This document shows positions 12,004 through 23,639 of a stretch of 64,000 bases of DNA, piece by piece; the first letter of the stretch is position 1; every line of letters starts with the position of its first letter. The notes beneath the pieces were generated by a model, which had not been told where the DNA came from, did no database searches, and saw only the letters and a program-made list of their open reading frames with translations. A program made the position numbers and the translations under genes. Source of the DNA: Gnetum montanum (taxonomy: Eukaryota > Streptophyta > Gnetopsida > Gnetales > Gnetaceae); NCBI GenBank assembly GCA_015680685.1, contig MNCI01002177.1, positions 28,074 through 92,073 of the forward strand, given 5' to 3'.

Positions 12004-12450
12004 ATGGCCCCTAAAAGAAGACAATAAGGAGGACCTTCTCAAGGTGCAACCGAATGACCAGGGGGAAGCAGAGGCCAAGGACTTCATGTAGAACATGTAG
12101 AGTAGGAGAAAAAATCACTCAGCATCCATCATGGAACTCCTGTTACTACATAATCTATCCAAGCAAAGGGTGGAGCAGTCAGGGCCCAAGCCTATGAAGA
12201 GGAATGACTACTATTTGCGGCATAACATGTCAAGGCCAATCAAGTGTTCCCATGACTACCATGTTCATGGAAAGTGTCAACTCCATCAAACATTGAAACA
12301 TCAACATGGACAGCTCATAATCCTTAGATAGAAGAGGAGAAACGTCAAGTGCTTCTTCAATTGTGTCAATCTCAGAAGCCTAATCATGCAGGACAAAGGA
12401 GAGGCACCCATAGAGGAGCCACCACTACTGGGAATCCCATGAGTTCCACA
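12004..12450 (+). pseudogene. Third-ORF remnant of element A
   Basis: Begins MAPKRRQ at 12004, closely matching the start of the third ORF of element E (MAPKGK at 34776). After about 140 codons with several stops it gives way to the polypurine-tract region, so it is a much shortened version of the roughly 900-codon ORF in E. No domain is recognisable in what remains. Confidence 0.5.
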
Positions 12451-12602
12451 AGTTTTATCTTTTGTGTCTATGTCCAAATTTTGTTTAATTCTCCACTACG
12501 GCATAAATAAATTTCTAGTCAGTTAATAATCCCATACCTATCCACTATGTAATCAATTGAACTTGTTCCTCACTTTCTTTGACTCGAGGAAAAGTTGTTA
12601 TT

Positions 12603-12616
12603 CAGTCGTGGGGGTA
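12603..12616 (+). other. Polypurine tract of element A
   Basis: CAGTCGTGGGGGTA lies immediately before the 3' LTR start TGATGAG. Equivalent sites are seen in E (CAGTCATGGGGATA before 37667) and, on the minus strand, in B and C (GTCATGGGGGTA). Confidence 0.7.
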
Positions 12617-13494
12617 TGATGAGTCATGGTCTATCAGGTCTCAATATTGGACCCCTATTATCGCATCTGCGATATCGTAGCCACAATATCACGTACGCAC
12701 TATCATGCCCTGCATGTGATATCGCATACGCGATATCGCGGTTCCAGTGTGAGCCTATAAATAATAGGTGGCACACTTGGTTTTGGCATTAGTTTTTTAG
12801 AGTTTCTTAGAGTTTTAAGTGTTTATTTTTTAGTAGTTCTTTCTCTCAATCCTTTCCTCCCAGTGCACGCCTGCAATGTGATGATTGTAATTGTATGACA
12901 TCCTTATTCGAGTGTGACGTACTTGGACATGCACATGATTGGCAATAAAAATCAAGATTACTTCATCATTGCAGCATCCACTTAGCTTAATTATTTATTT
13001 ATTTAATTGTTATTTACTACTTTCCTAGTTAATATCTCTCTACCCTAAAACTCCTAGTAACGCGAAATGAGTATGACTTGATCACGAGCATTTAAATGTG
13101 ACTACTTGATAACCTAGTAGCGTACCTAGGATCTGTGCTTGGTAATCCTAGTAGTAGTCATGCATAAGGTCCAAGATGTATATGAATGATTAAGGAACGG
13201 ATGCTCATTGCACTTAGGCTAGCTTAGACTCTCTCTCTCTCTCTCCTAGTTTAGTTGATATTAATTTCCATTAGCCCCATGAGTAGCATTAGCATAGGAA
13301 CACATCATACACCTCACTTTGGACTAAACCATACATGACAAAGCTAATAATAGTCCAGGTGGGAAGATAGCGAATTGCGATTTACGAGTAACTTTCTAGA
13401 TACCACAACTAGCCCATCTGCGGAGTTCAACCGGATCGTGCGTGAAACGCTCGTATTCATATGGTTGAGTGTAGGGGTACCTCGCCACTCATCA
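12617..13494 (+). repeat. 3' LTR of element A
   Basis: Runs from TGATGAG to CTCATCA, 878 bp. U3 carries GATATC palindromes, the best being CGCGATATCGCG at 12729-12740, just upstream of GCCTATAAATAATA. A CT microsatellite lies at 13230-13246. The alignment to 449-1308 supports pairing as one element's LTRs. Confidence 0.75.
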
Positions 13495-13697
13495 ACGGCT
13501 AAAGTAACCACTAGAGTAACCACTCTAATAATTAGAATAACTACTAGAGTAACCACTAGAGTAACCACTCTAATAATTAGAGTAATTGCTAAAGTAACCA
13601 TTAGAGTAACCACTCTAATAATTAGAATAACTACTAGAGTAACCACTAGAGTAACTGCTAGAGTAACCACTCTAATACTTAGTAACTACTCTCATCA
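13495..13697 (-). repeat. Truncated 3' LTR of element B with U3 minisatellite
   Basis: On the minus strand this starts TGATGAG (13697), next to a polypurine tract (about 13698-13712), and consists of the same ACTCTAATAATTAGAGT/GAGTAACC repeats as the B 5' LTR (22493-22975). It is cut at 13495 by element A. Confidence 0.7.
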
Positions 13698-13765
13698 TAC
13701 CCCCATGACTGAATGAAAACTTGTCNTATTCTCATCATACCCCCATGACTGAATGAAAACTTGTC
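13687..13765. repeat. 39-bp duplication around N 13726
   Basis: 13687-13725 and 13727-13765 agree except for one base. The single N between them and the same pattern elsewhere point to a contig join in which overlapping ends were not merged. Confidence 0.85.
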
Positions 13766-15540
13766 CTTAAGTGTAAAAGAAAAGAAACAAGTTCTTTACA
13801 AAATATTGCGAAGATATGGGATTATTGACTAACTGACAACTAACAGTGGTATGGGATGACAGACTCAATGTGCCCAGTGAACGGATCAATAAGCATATTA
13901 TAACATTAGTATTCATGACCATTGTGGTGAACACTCATACATAAATGACATCCAAGCCTTTATTTGGCAACTTCTAGAGAAAGAGAGAGAAAGAAAATGA
14001 AGTGTGTTGCCGCCAATGCTAAGATTACACCTTCCGTTGTTTATCCATAACCACACCATCAGACTTGCTCCTTTCATAAATGCTCCAGTTTTGGTCCATC
14101 TTGTGTGCTTCCTCCAAGCCCAGTCCATTGTTTGTATGATCACCATCTGCACATACAACACAGTCACAAATGAGCAAAGATAGATAAACTACAATGGAAT
14201 TGATACCTTGCCTCGATATGAAGCGCATTGGCTGAGTTGTGGTTATGGTAGAAACTAGTTCAGAGATTTATCACAGGTGACTACCCAAGGTGTAGGGTTT
14301 AGGCAAATAGTAAAATGGAAAAAATTAAAAAATTTGTGCTAGCAGGGCCCCCACGACTAAGAGTGAACCTCCGGTAGCTATAAGATGGAAAAATATGAGA
14401 AACAAGAAAGATGGAAAAAAATAACAACAACAATGCTAATAAAATGTTTAAGGAAAAGAACTTAAGGAAAAGAGATGGATGAAACAAGAGATGATTGATT
14501 GTAGGAAATGTTTAAGGAAAAGAACTTAACAATTGCACCAATAAAGAATGCTATTGGGTCCTCCCCAAAGCAGGCTCATGCCTTTTATACCCTAACAAAC
14601 CCACAAACCAAAGAGTCCATAGGCTCTAGGAATGTCATTTGGAAGGAAGAGTTAAAAACTTATCCATAAGAATTCACCAAAGAAAAATAATGCATCAACC
14701 CAGAACAGACTAATGATAAAACTGGCAATGAGGTGGAAAATGGAAAGAAAGATGGAGAGGAGAGAATGGAATGTAATCCCAAGAACAAGGTTGTGTAAAG
14801 TCCCTTGTGTACTTTATGGTTAATGTGACTAAGTAGAACTCATCCCAAATCCAAACTCAAATAAACCACATCCAATGACCTCGCATCAATACACTTGGCC
14901 AATCCATCCACTTGAAGCAACAAGAATGCTTCCACAAAAAAGTTACCACCATTTCGAGGAGATCAAGATGGAGAAGTAGAAAGCAAGAAAGGGCCTTAGT
15001 TAGAGGGAACCTTCAGGCATGGGTAACATGTCTTTCCAGTGCCATAACCAGTGCTTGTAGCCCATATTGCTTTATTATGTCTAAGGGGTGTGCTTCGAAT
15101 TCTCACTTTTTTTCTCTCTTTTTTTTATGTTTATGCATGAGAACCACACCATGCAAAGACTTATGTTTATTCACTTAGCTTCCTAATATTTAAACAATGT
15201 CAGAATGGTGGAAAACCCAAGAAAAAGCATCCAAGCACCCAAGAGAATGGCTAGCACAAATGCATCGAATCCCCTTGAAGTCACACCCTTTTCATCCTTT
15301 AAGTCTTTCCTTCGTTTGAAAAGTACCCAACCACCAAATAATTAATAAATTTACTTAGAAAAATGGGACTGTATAGTTCCAAGCCAAAGGAGACCATAGA
15401 GTTGTATGGATGAGTGGACGACATGGACTCATTACCTATTTTACCAAAAGAACCATACCTTAATATCAGCATCATAATTCAAAGGTAAAAACCAAACATT
15501 AGCAATTAATATGATCTAATGCAATCCACCATCATGAGCA
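13698..15540 (-). other. Spacer of element B between integrase and 3' LTR
   Basis: No conserved protein was found. It carries the phrase around CTAAGGGGTGTGCTT (about 15080) that also occurs in the spacer of C (about 41818). A direct duplication of 39 bp brackets the N at 13726. Confidence 0.5.
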
Positions 15541-15541
15541 C

Positions 15542-16720
15542 TTATTGGATTATGAATAAAAGTAAATCAAGCAAACAAAGAAATAGTAAAAACATGAATG
15601 ATGGTGTAAAACAAAAATAAGAAAAGTTAGAAAAATGTGCAAAAAAAAATGTGTAAAATAAAAATTGAAAAAGAATTGAGGGCCTAAAATGATTAGCATA
15701 GGTGGCCATCTCCCCCACGACTAAGTTGGAAGGAGAAGATCTGAAATAGTGAGCAAGGTTATCCATCAACAGAGGTAGCATGTGTATTGGCTATCCTAAG
15801 CTCAAGGAAAGGTTTGGTTTGTTGTACGTTGACCAACAGTTTCTTGTTTGGGCTCTCAGGTTTGTATATTGACATGGCCCCTAAAGGAAAAGTTGCATAA
15901 ATAATATAAGGTTCTTCCCACAGTGCTTGAAATTTAGTACATTGTGGCACATGTGTGGGATTCTAGTAGAGAACCTTATCTCCCGATTAATATTTAACTT
16001 TCCTAATCCTTAGGTTATGACGTTGTTTATTGAATGCCTTGTGCAACTCGTTAGATGATAGGGCAACTAGTCAATTTTCATCTAGCAAGTTAAGGGTTAC
16101 TAACTGTTGTTTCTGTGCTAGATCAAGGTCAAGGTTGAGGTCACATGCCATGGATAGTGTANAAGTGGGTACCATTGTTTGAAATAAGTGCATGAGGCAC
16201 ACCAAACCTGTTTATGATTTGTTGTTAAACAAATCATGTAGTTGTAGATGATGTAAAATCCTTAACAACAGCTACTTCTGCCCATTTAGTTAGGTAATCA
16301 ATAACAACAATGATATAGGCTTTTCCATTGAACATTGGTGTAATTGACCCCATAAAATCAATTCCCCAAATGTCAAAGGGTTCTAACAGTTGGATCCATT
16401 ATTGTGAACCCTCCATTCTAGCAGTCATTCCCCCATCACGTTGATAGCACTCACAAGATTGGACAAATTTATGGACGTCTTGAAACAATGTAGGTCAATA
16501 ATATCTTGCAAGCAAGATCTTGATGGTCGATTATCTCCTAGCGTAATGACCTCGACAAGGACCCTCATGAGCATCTTGGAGAACTCGCAATTGATCTATA
16601 TTGGGAAGACACCATCAAACCAAGCCATCAGGACATACTTTGTAAAGTTTTCCATTGATTTCCATAAAGTACTTGGCTTAGTGAAGAAACTGTTGTTTCT
16701 TCTTAAATTTTAACTCTTGT
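15542..16720 (-). pseudogene. Integrase of element B, with internal loss at an N
   Basis: DDE integrase that would insert the cDNA. From high to low coordinate the minus strand gives an N-terminal zinc-binding region (about 16400-16720), the core NRFGVPHALI and then NNGTHF, in which the second catalytic Asp reads as Asn. After the N at 16162 the frame resumes at TLSMACDLNLDLD. In element E about 290 bp separate these two points and hold the third catalytic residue (Glu), so that piece is missing here. The C-terminal part (15950-15759) has EEPYIIYATFPLGAMSIYKPES, and the tail GEMATYANHFRPS ends near 15690. No chromodomain is seen. Confidence 0.75.
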
Positions 16721-16849
16721 GGTATTTGTTGGGTGAGGAGATAGGTAAGAATGCTACTGTATTAGTTTGTCTCTATGGGTGATTGATTATTCACTACACT
16801 AGCAAAGAGGAACTCATCAAGAAAATCATCAGAATTGGATACTTATCCT

Positions 16850-17110
16850 CTTTTTTGTCCCATCACAACCAAGATAAATGATCAGCAACTACATTCTCAG
16901 TGCCTTTACGATCGATCATCATAAGATTGAATTCTTGTAAGATTACAAGCCAACGTATGATACGAGGGCTTACCATTGGCTTATTCATGAGGAACCTTAT
17001 TGCACTATGATCTGTATGTATATATACTTTATACCCTAATACATAGTGTCTAAACTTTTCTAGTGCAAACACTATAGCCATTAATTCTTTCTCTATGGTA
17101 GTGTAGTTAA
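16850..17110 (-). pseudogene. RNase H of element B
   Basis: RNase H domain that would degrade RNA in the RNA:DNA hybrid. An open stretch of about 72 codons on the minus strand (17081-16863) reads MAIVFALEKFRHYVLGYKV, then YIHTDHSAIRFLMNKP, IIRWLVILQEFNLMMIDRKG and TENVVADHLSWL. This is the canonical Ty3/gypsy RNase H C-terminal block with the TDH motif, between RT and integrase. It is well conserved against E (about 31050-31246). Confidence 0.85.
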
Positions 17111-18300
17111 GTTGTGCAACAGCAATACTTCTACTTGCACAGTGGATGTAATAAGGATGCTTCTAGTCATCTAACTTTGTAAGTATGGCTCCTAAGGCAT
17201 ACTAGTTAGGAGCTTGTAGAATGGGTTTTTCTACTAGGTTTTATTTTAGAGTTTGAAAAGATAATTCATATTCCCTGGTCCACTCGAAAGGTACGTCCTT
17301 TTTCATTAATTCCACCAATGGTTTGGCAACCTTTGAAAAGTTCTCAATAAATTTCCTATAGTAGCTAGTATGTACAAGGAATGATCAAATATCTTTGATA
17401 GTTTCCGGTTCATGGGTAATTCCTTGGATAACTTTAATTTTCTCTGGGTCTACCTCTATCCCTGTGTGTGAGATTTTGTGCCCTAGTACTACACCCTCTT
17501 GGATCATAAAATGGCTTTTCAGCCAGTTGAGCCTCAAATTGGTTTCTACACATCTTTTTAACACTTGCTCTAACTAGTCCAAGGCTTGATCAAAGTTTGC
17601 TTCATAGGTGGAGAAATCATCCATAATGACTTCTACACCATTTCCTATCTGCTATTCGAAGATGCTTAGAACTAGTCATTGAAATGTTGCAGGGGAATTG
17701 CACAAGCCAAACGACATCTGTTTGTATGCAAAAATTTCCCAAGGACTAGTGAACATAGTCTTGGCTTGCTCTTCTAGGGCTATTTGTATTTGATTATATC
17801 TGCTATATCCATCCAAAAAACTGTACTAGTGATTCCCTACGATGGTGTCTAAGACTTGGTTAGCAAATGGCAACAGAAAGTGATCTTTGAATGTTGCCAT
17901 ATTCAATAACTTGAAATATATGCACACCCTTTATTTTCCTCCCTTTTTAGGCATAATAATGAAGGGGCTAACCCATTCACTATTAGCAATGGGGTATATG
18001 AACCCANCGAAGGGGCTAACCCATTCACTATTAGCAATGGGGTATATGAACCCAACCTTGAGAAGTTGTTCGATTTCTTCCTTAACTACTTACTTCAGCT
18101 TAGGGTTNTCCTAGGATCTATTCCAGTTAATTCAGGATATGACCAAGCAAAGGATTTTGACCATCTATTGATTACCTTCAGCAGTTCTTCTTTCTGTTGA
18201 GTAGCAAGATTAGCGTTGATAATTACCGATTTTCCATTTTAAGGAACGTGTATTCTATATCAATGGATAATGGTTTCAGCTCAAAGGGCTCCTACTTAAA
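17111..18300 (-). pseudogene. Reverse transcriptase of element B
   Basis: Reads on the minus strand as the Ty3/gypsy RT. The region corresponding to the catalytic MDD box (about 17610-17640) is followed by the HKI-type and thumb segments, which align with element E at 30400-30800. The fingers region lies near 17990-18120. A 46-bp direct duplication around the N at 18007 and another N at 18108 disturb it, and TAG stops are frequent. Its order between protease and RNase H matches the standard gypsy pol. Confidence 0.7.
17961..18054. repeat. 46-bp duplication around N 18007
   Basis: 17961-18006 is repeated exactly at 18009-18054. It adds a false segment inside the B reverse transcriptase. Confidence 0.88.
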
Positions 18301-18666
18301 TTTCTCAAGGATTTCCAACTTCCCATAGTTGACATTTTCAAGGTTAAGACTTGGAAGCTGGCGGTGGACTTGCTCTAATGCATCTATGCTATCGATGTAA
18401 GTGCAAGTCAAACCCTTAGTTGGTTCCATGCATATGAGTGAATTGCTTTCTTGATCAGCTATCAGCCACTGGGTGTCTTCCTGTTGTGTGGCTGCTACAT
18501 ATAGGCATCTTTCTATGTTGATCACTTGTGCACACTGATTGCATATAAGCAATGTTAAAATTTGCACAAACCATAACCTTTGCACGCAATTACACCCTGT
18601 GTCACTATATGCTATGCACAGAACTTTCTCTTTCTTGATCTTTCCAAATGTATTTTCCTTTGATAT

Positions 18667-19010
18667 TTATAGGGAAAGATCGTAGATTCCTAGGCGTGCG
18701 TCAATGGTACTTAGCCATGCTCTTCCCATTATGATTGGGAAGTCCCCCTTACCGTTATTCACCTGAATCACTAGGAAGTCAGCTAGGTACGACCACCCAC
18801 AAACATGGGTAACAATGTCTTCCACCAGTCCCAATGGGATAGTGATGGACTGGTCAGCCAACTCTAGAAGGATGTTGCTCTTTTTCAATGGAGGCAGGTT
18901 TCAAGCCTTATACATTTCTTGGGAAATCAAGTTGACATCGGAACCTAAATCCAAAAGAGCCTTGCACAATGCATTTTCAATGATTTGTAAATATATCAAA
19001 GGACTCCTAG
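18667..19010 (-). pseudogene. Aspartic protease of element B
   Basis: Retropepsin-like domain. NALCKALLDLGSDVNLIS (19000-18915) carries the active-site region, with the usual D(T/S)G reading DLG. It is followed by LADQSITIPLGLVEDIV, DFLVIQV and PIIMGRAWLSTIDA near 18715. The equivalent in E (about 28170-28460) has LLNSGSSVNPIS and ILMDRAWLSIVDA. It lies between gag and RT. The catalytic-site change and the stops make it inactive. Confidence 0.8.
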
Positions 19011-19784
19011 GATTAGAGAATTTCTTGAGAAGGTGGCCAGCTTTGATCCAATCAGTGACAACATGTGTTAGCATGATTGTATGCGTTGAGTGCGATGGTT
19101 GAGATGAAGGAGGCTCTAAAATTTTGATTGATAATGAGGAATCTAAGGAATTAGCCGCTTGTGATTGCAAGGACTTGGTTGGTCTATTGGTTCTAAGGAA
19201 AAGTTTTTTCTTCATGTGGTTGTTGGAACCAATAGTAGGTTGAGAGTTAACAGCCCTTGTGGCATTATGTTGTTGCGGTTGGGTAGGGATTTCACCCTGC
19301 ATAGCTGGAGTAGCTGGTAGTGGAGCTATTAGTGGAAGAGATGCGACTGGATGAGAAGGATGATATTCTTGTAGAATATCGTCCCTAGAAAAGGAAGTTC
19401 CATAATACTCATGAGTGATGTGACCAGTAGAGTCATGTGGGGAGATTGGCTACCGCACATAATATCCATACGAGTCAGGTTGTCAATAAGGATACTGTTG
19501 CCTTAGTGGTGGCATTCCCCATGGTTGTGGATGCTGCCACTATTGATATTGGTTAATCAGTTGTGGTGGAGTTCCACTTGGATAATACGTTAAGGGTTGG
19601 TGGAACTGTCTTGGGTTACCTTGGGGTAAGGTAACCTTCGGGGTGCTTTTTGTTTGTTCAATCGTGGGTTGAGTGCATACACCCCAGACTCTTACAAATG
19701 TGAGATTATAGGGCAACATTTCTTAGGATGGTCATATTGACATATTTCACATCCACTATCATTATATGTTTCTAACTCCACAAC

Positions 19785-21590
19785 CTATTCAATGATGGAA
19801 ATTTTGCCCTTACCCTTGCTACGTGCATGTTCAACTTCTCTCTTTTTTCTTTTTTCGCGATCACTACCTTGCTCTCTAGACTCCTCTACTATTTTAAGAA
19901 CAGATTCAAATCTATTGTCTAGGGAATCCCACGTTTGGTCTAGTTTTGCCGATACTTCCGATGTTAGCTTTTGGATAGGCAAAGTTTTCCTATTCACCAT
20001 CTTTTCGAGTGGTGACTCTTCTTCATCCTCACAAAATCTTACTCCCCTCTTCCAGAGGGAAGGATCTCGGTTATACTCTTCCACACTTTCTCTCTCCCGT
20101 AGCTCACCTTCTTCCTTAGCAACTTGCTCCAATAGTCTTTGAATTTGATGGGACCTAAGCTCGAATAGTCTTCCTTGGGCATAAGTTCCAAGGGTTCTTC
20201 TGGTTTCATGCCTAAGCCCATCCACGAGATGGTGCAGTTGATCCCTTTGTGAATAACCACGGCCAGGACAACGACGTAATAGTGCATAATATTGGCCCAT
20301 GGTAGCATCCAAGGGTTCATGTCCTCCTTATTTCCAATGTTGGATTTTCTTTCACAAGTTAGACACTTGGGAGTACATTTGGTACTTATCATTAAATAGT
20401 TATAACATAGTACTCCACCTACGAATGGATTCCAATTCTAAAGACTGATACTAGCTTTCTACTTCTTTAACTAGTCTTCATGGAAATAACTTAAGTTTTT
20501 GCCATTTGTTCTCTATATTTTGTAAGGCACACGCATCATGGAATACTTGTAAGTGATTCTAAGGATCAACGTTGTATCCCCCTTCAAATTTTGGGATATT
20601 ATTCATATCTAATCTCTTGATCCTACTATCTTTCTGGTGCCTTGTTGGAATTCTAACAGCCTTAGTTATGTCCAACATACCTCGAGTAGCGAGTAGGGGT
20701 TTATCATGATCATATCATCTATGGCATCTATGATGTCTACATTATTCCCTACTCTCCCTTATTCTATGTCGTGACTCTCTAGAGTGCCCTTGTCCCCTTT
20801 CTTGGCTATTTCATCTATGACTTCCACTTTGCCTACCTTTATCCCCATGGTCTTTTTCTTTATGACTACATCTGGACACTCAAGGAGAGGATGAAGAAGA
20901 TGATGAAGATGAAGAAGAAAAAGAACCATTACCAGGATGGTGTCTACTACCTTCTCTTCAGCGATCACAGCCTCAATCATGATTGCGATAAGAATGTCCA
21001 TCTTTATCATGTGTCCGTGTCCCTTTTTCGAACCCTTTGTGCCCATGGGTATTAGAACCTAGGTTATGAATAGTAGAATGAAGGTTCTAATACACAACCC
21101 CTTGGCCAAAGTCAAGGGAAGAAACATTGTTATGTGGGTGACTGCCTAAGGTAGGTTCACCACCCTCATTTTCGCTTAAGATATGTGGGGCATCTTGGGA
21201 CCACTTACGCTTCAAAGACATATGGTGTCTCTCCTATTGTAAGTCCCTTTGATGTTGTGCCTCTGTGGGACAGTATTATCTTGAGTCATGGTCTTGCACA
21301 ACGTATTCTGCATGTAACTACAGCTTGCCAATTCGTGTGAGAGCATGAAGAAGCATGCTCAGGACTAAACAATTAGAAGGTAACACTATGTTACCTTCTA
21401 AGTCTTACCAACGCAGTTGTTTTTCTTGATGGAGGATAAAGGTGAAGTCTGGTATATACTCATCTGGATGAATATATACAACTCAAACTTGTTGAGGGAC
21501 TGGCAGATCAACGTCATGTGTATTACGCCATCAACTATTTCCTGTTTTAGACTTAGGTGGTCAGGCGCTTCCATACGAAGAAGGAAACAT
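19785..21590 (-). pseudogene. Gag of element B
   Basis: Begins at an ATG at 21590. The conserved N-terminal block follows (YIHPDEYIPDFTFILHQ, then DLEGNIVLPSN), then an Arg/Asp/His-rich stretch and a poly-Ser tract (about 20890-20930). The capsid core follows in the low 20-kb range: MGQYYALLRRCPGRGYSQRD and QLHHLVDGLRHETRRTLGTY. A charged, coiled-coil-like tail (20150-19790) reads LLEQVAKEEGELRERE and LRHIQ-like repeats, ending in a basic KRKKREVEHARSKGKGK patch. This layout is shared with E (25626-27431). Stops are mostly TAG. Confidence 0.7.
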
Positions 21591-21699
21591 ACTTGTCTAT
21601 TCAATGTGCAATGTATTCTTGTTTATTATTTTCTCAACCAACCCTAAGGGTTCATTCCAATGATGTGAATAAGTTCTAATTAGCGCACAAACAACTAAG

Positions 21700-21717
21700 T
21701 CTGTGGCAACGATGCCT
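21700..21717 (-). other. Primer-binding site of element B
   Basis: On the minus strand AGGCATCGTTGCCACAGA follows the LTR end by one base. It matches the tRNA-Asp complement in its central GTTGCC and leading GGC. Confidence 0.6.
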
Positions 21718-21718
21718 A

Positions 21719-22981
21719 TGATGAGCAACGAGGTACCCCTATGTTCAACCATACAAATACAAGCTTTTCATGCATGATCCGGTCAAATTCCAGGGACTAA
21801 GTGCTTATGCACCCTTGTAGAACAAGGACGGGTTGGTTGATCATTGTCTTCCCAAGCTTACCTGTATGTCACGGTTGTATGGTTAAGTAAGCTTGAGGCA
21901 TATGATTTTTATAGCTTTTATGTTTTTATGTCCTGCGCTAGTAGGGAAGGAGAGAGGTAACTAAGTGAATAATTTAACTTAACTACTCATTAACTAAGTT
22001 CTAACTAATCCTAACACCAGCATCTGTTCCCACTTGTCGTACACATCCTGAACCAATGCAACATTGCTAAGATTACCAAATGCTAATCGTTGCTAGGTTA
22101 CTAAGCATTACACGCATGCTCGAAGTGGTTGTGCTTGTGTAATTTAACGATTTACTTAATTGATCAAAATGAATTGTTGTGCTAATAACATAAATGTAAA
22201 GTGCATAAAATAAAATAAATACATAAGAAAATAAAATAAAATAAATGCATAAAAAATAAATCTCAAATGTTGCAAGGATGAATTAAAGAGCTCATCTTTA
22301 TTTTCATACACAAGGTGTGCTCAGGTACACAATGCTCAAATAAAGATCCATCCACACTTAGACCTCCTACTACAGGCACTTAGAAAATACTCTAACTTTC
22401 AAATAGACTACAAGAGTTTCGCTACTTGACTGTAAAAAGACTTCTTCCAATTGTGTGCCTGGGCACTGTATTTATAGGCTTGGGAGCAACTTCTCTAATA
22501 ATTAGAGTAACCACTCTAATAATTAGAATAACTGCTACAGTAACCATTAGAGTAACCACTCTAATAATTAGAATAACTACTAGAGTAACCGCTAGAGTAA
22601 CCACTCTAATAATTAGAATAACTGCTAAAGTAACCATTAGAGTAACCACTCTAATAATTAGAATAACTACTAGAGTAACCGCTAGAGTAACCACTCTAAT
22701 AATTAGAATAACTGCTAAAGTAACCATTAGAGTAACCACTCTAATAATTAGAATAACTACTAGAGTAACCGCTAGAGTAACCACTCTAATAATTAGAGTA
22801 ACTGCTAAAGTAACCATTAGAGTAACCACTCTAATAATTAGAATAACTACTAGAGTAACCGCTAGAGTAACCACTCTAATAATTAGAGTAACTGCTAAAG
22901 TAACCACTATAGTAACCACTCTAATAATTAGAATAACTACTAGAGTAACCACTCTAATAATTAGAGTAACTTCTCTCATCA
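21719..22981 (-). repeat. 5' LTR of element B
   Basis: About 1263 bp from TGATGAG (minus, 22981) to CTCATCA (21719). U3 is dominated by the minisatellite at 22493-22975, followed by the TATA box CCTATAAATAC (about 22468-22478). R/U5 carries the shared LTR phrases around 22280-22350 and 21740-21890. Confidence 0.8.
22493..22975. repeat. 45/90-bp minisatellite in the B LTR
   Basis: Alternating 45-bp units, each with ACTCTAATAATTAGAAT plus GTAACC blocks, form a 90-bp higher-order repeat: one unit has GCTAAAGTAACCATTAG, the other ACTAGAGTAACCGCTAG. ACTCTAATAATTAGAGT is an odd-length palindrome. The array has long open frames on both strands only because 45 is a multiple of 3; they encode no protein. 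Confidence 0.9.
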
Positions 22982-23467
22982 CTAACATAATCATCTAGGC
23001 CCACCTTCCATGCACATCCTAAACTCATTAGGAATGTTGTTAGGTTACCTACCATGAGGCTATTAGGCATACCAAGCAATAACACTACTAGGATTACCAA
23101 GCATTAACTGTATGTCTAAGGTGATTGTACTTATGTGTGATTATTTAGGATATTAATTAACTAAGTTCATGAATATAGAATGCATTAGTGATAAAGTGCA
23201 TAATAGAAACGTTAAGCTATTCTTAAGGTCTGTAAGGAATTCCAAGAATCTCATCTTTATTACTAGCACATCAAAGTGTTTAGGTACATTGATGTTCAAA
23301 TAAGGATCTGTACAATCCTTAAAGTCCTACTGCAAGCACTCAGAAAATATTCTAACTCTGAAAAAATAAAACTACAAGACTAGACACTGTGTTGATGCAT
23401 CTAACCATGTATCAATGGCAACACGTTGACCAGGCTACATTGACGCAGCATGTCGAATGATTCATCA
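22982..23467 (-). repeat. 3' LTR of element C (proximal part)
   Basis: Aligns with about 50130-50628 of the C 5' LTR, including GAATCTCATCTTTATTA (about 23248) and a shared start TGATGAATCATTCGA at 23467. A polypurine tract follows at 23468-23485. It is cut at 22981 by element B. Confidence 0.75.
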
Positions 23468-23639
23468 TACCCCCATGACTAAATAAAAACTTGTCCTCAA
23501 GTGAACAAAAAAGGAATCAAGCTTCTTACAAAATTGAAAAGGTATGGAATTATTAACTAACATACTCTACTCGATAAACCCTGAGTGTTGAATTATACAA
23601 ATTTATAAAAATTAACAGAATTGGGTGTTCTTGACAATA

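Larger units (their letters stand above)
449..13494 (+). mobile_element. Element A: short Ty3/gypsy (Athila-like) retrotransposon hosting element H
   Basis: Two related LTRs in plus orientation (449-1308 and 12617-13494) bracket a primer-binding site (1310-1327), a gag remnant (1439-2600), a T-rich spacer, a third-ORF remnant (12004-12450) and a polypurine tract (12603-12616). No RT, RNase H or integrase is recognisable, so A looks like an internally deleted, non-autonomous derivative. About 6-7 kb of minus-strand sequence (element H) lies inside. The 5-bp flanks (GATAT at 444-448, ACGGC at 13495-13499) do not match, so the ends may have been rearranged, or the two LTRs may come from different insertions. 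Confidence 0.6.
13495..22981 (-). mobile_element. Element B: Ty3/gypsy retrotransposon
   Basis: Minus-strand element with a complete 5' LTR (21719-22981), primer site (21700-21717), gag (about 19785-21590), protease, RT, RNase H and integrase (about 15.6-19.3 kb), spacer and a truncated 3' LTR. No long third ORF is evident between integrase and the polypurine tract, unlike E and C. The 5' LTR end at 22981 abuts C-type LTR sequence (22982-23467), so B sits in the 3' LTR of C. Coding frames are broken throughout, and three N joins (13726, 16162, 18007) fall inside. Confidence 0.75.

Noticed and set aside
13344-13716. Repetitive open frames of 108 and 113 codons
   Set aside because: Same minisatellite remnant as at 22.5-23.0 kb, spanning an LTR junction.
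22422-22998. 190-codon open frames on both strands with a VTTLIIRIT-type repeat peptide
   Set aside because: They arise from a 45-bp minisatellite whose unit is a multiple of three, inside an LTR U3. There is no start context or family similarity, and both strands are equally open.
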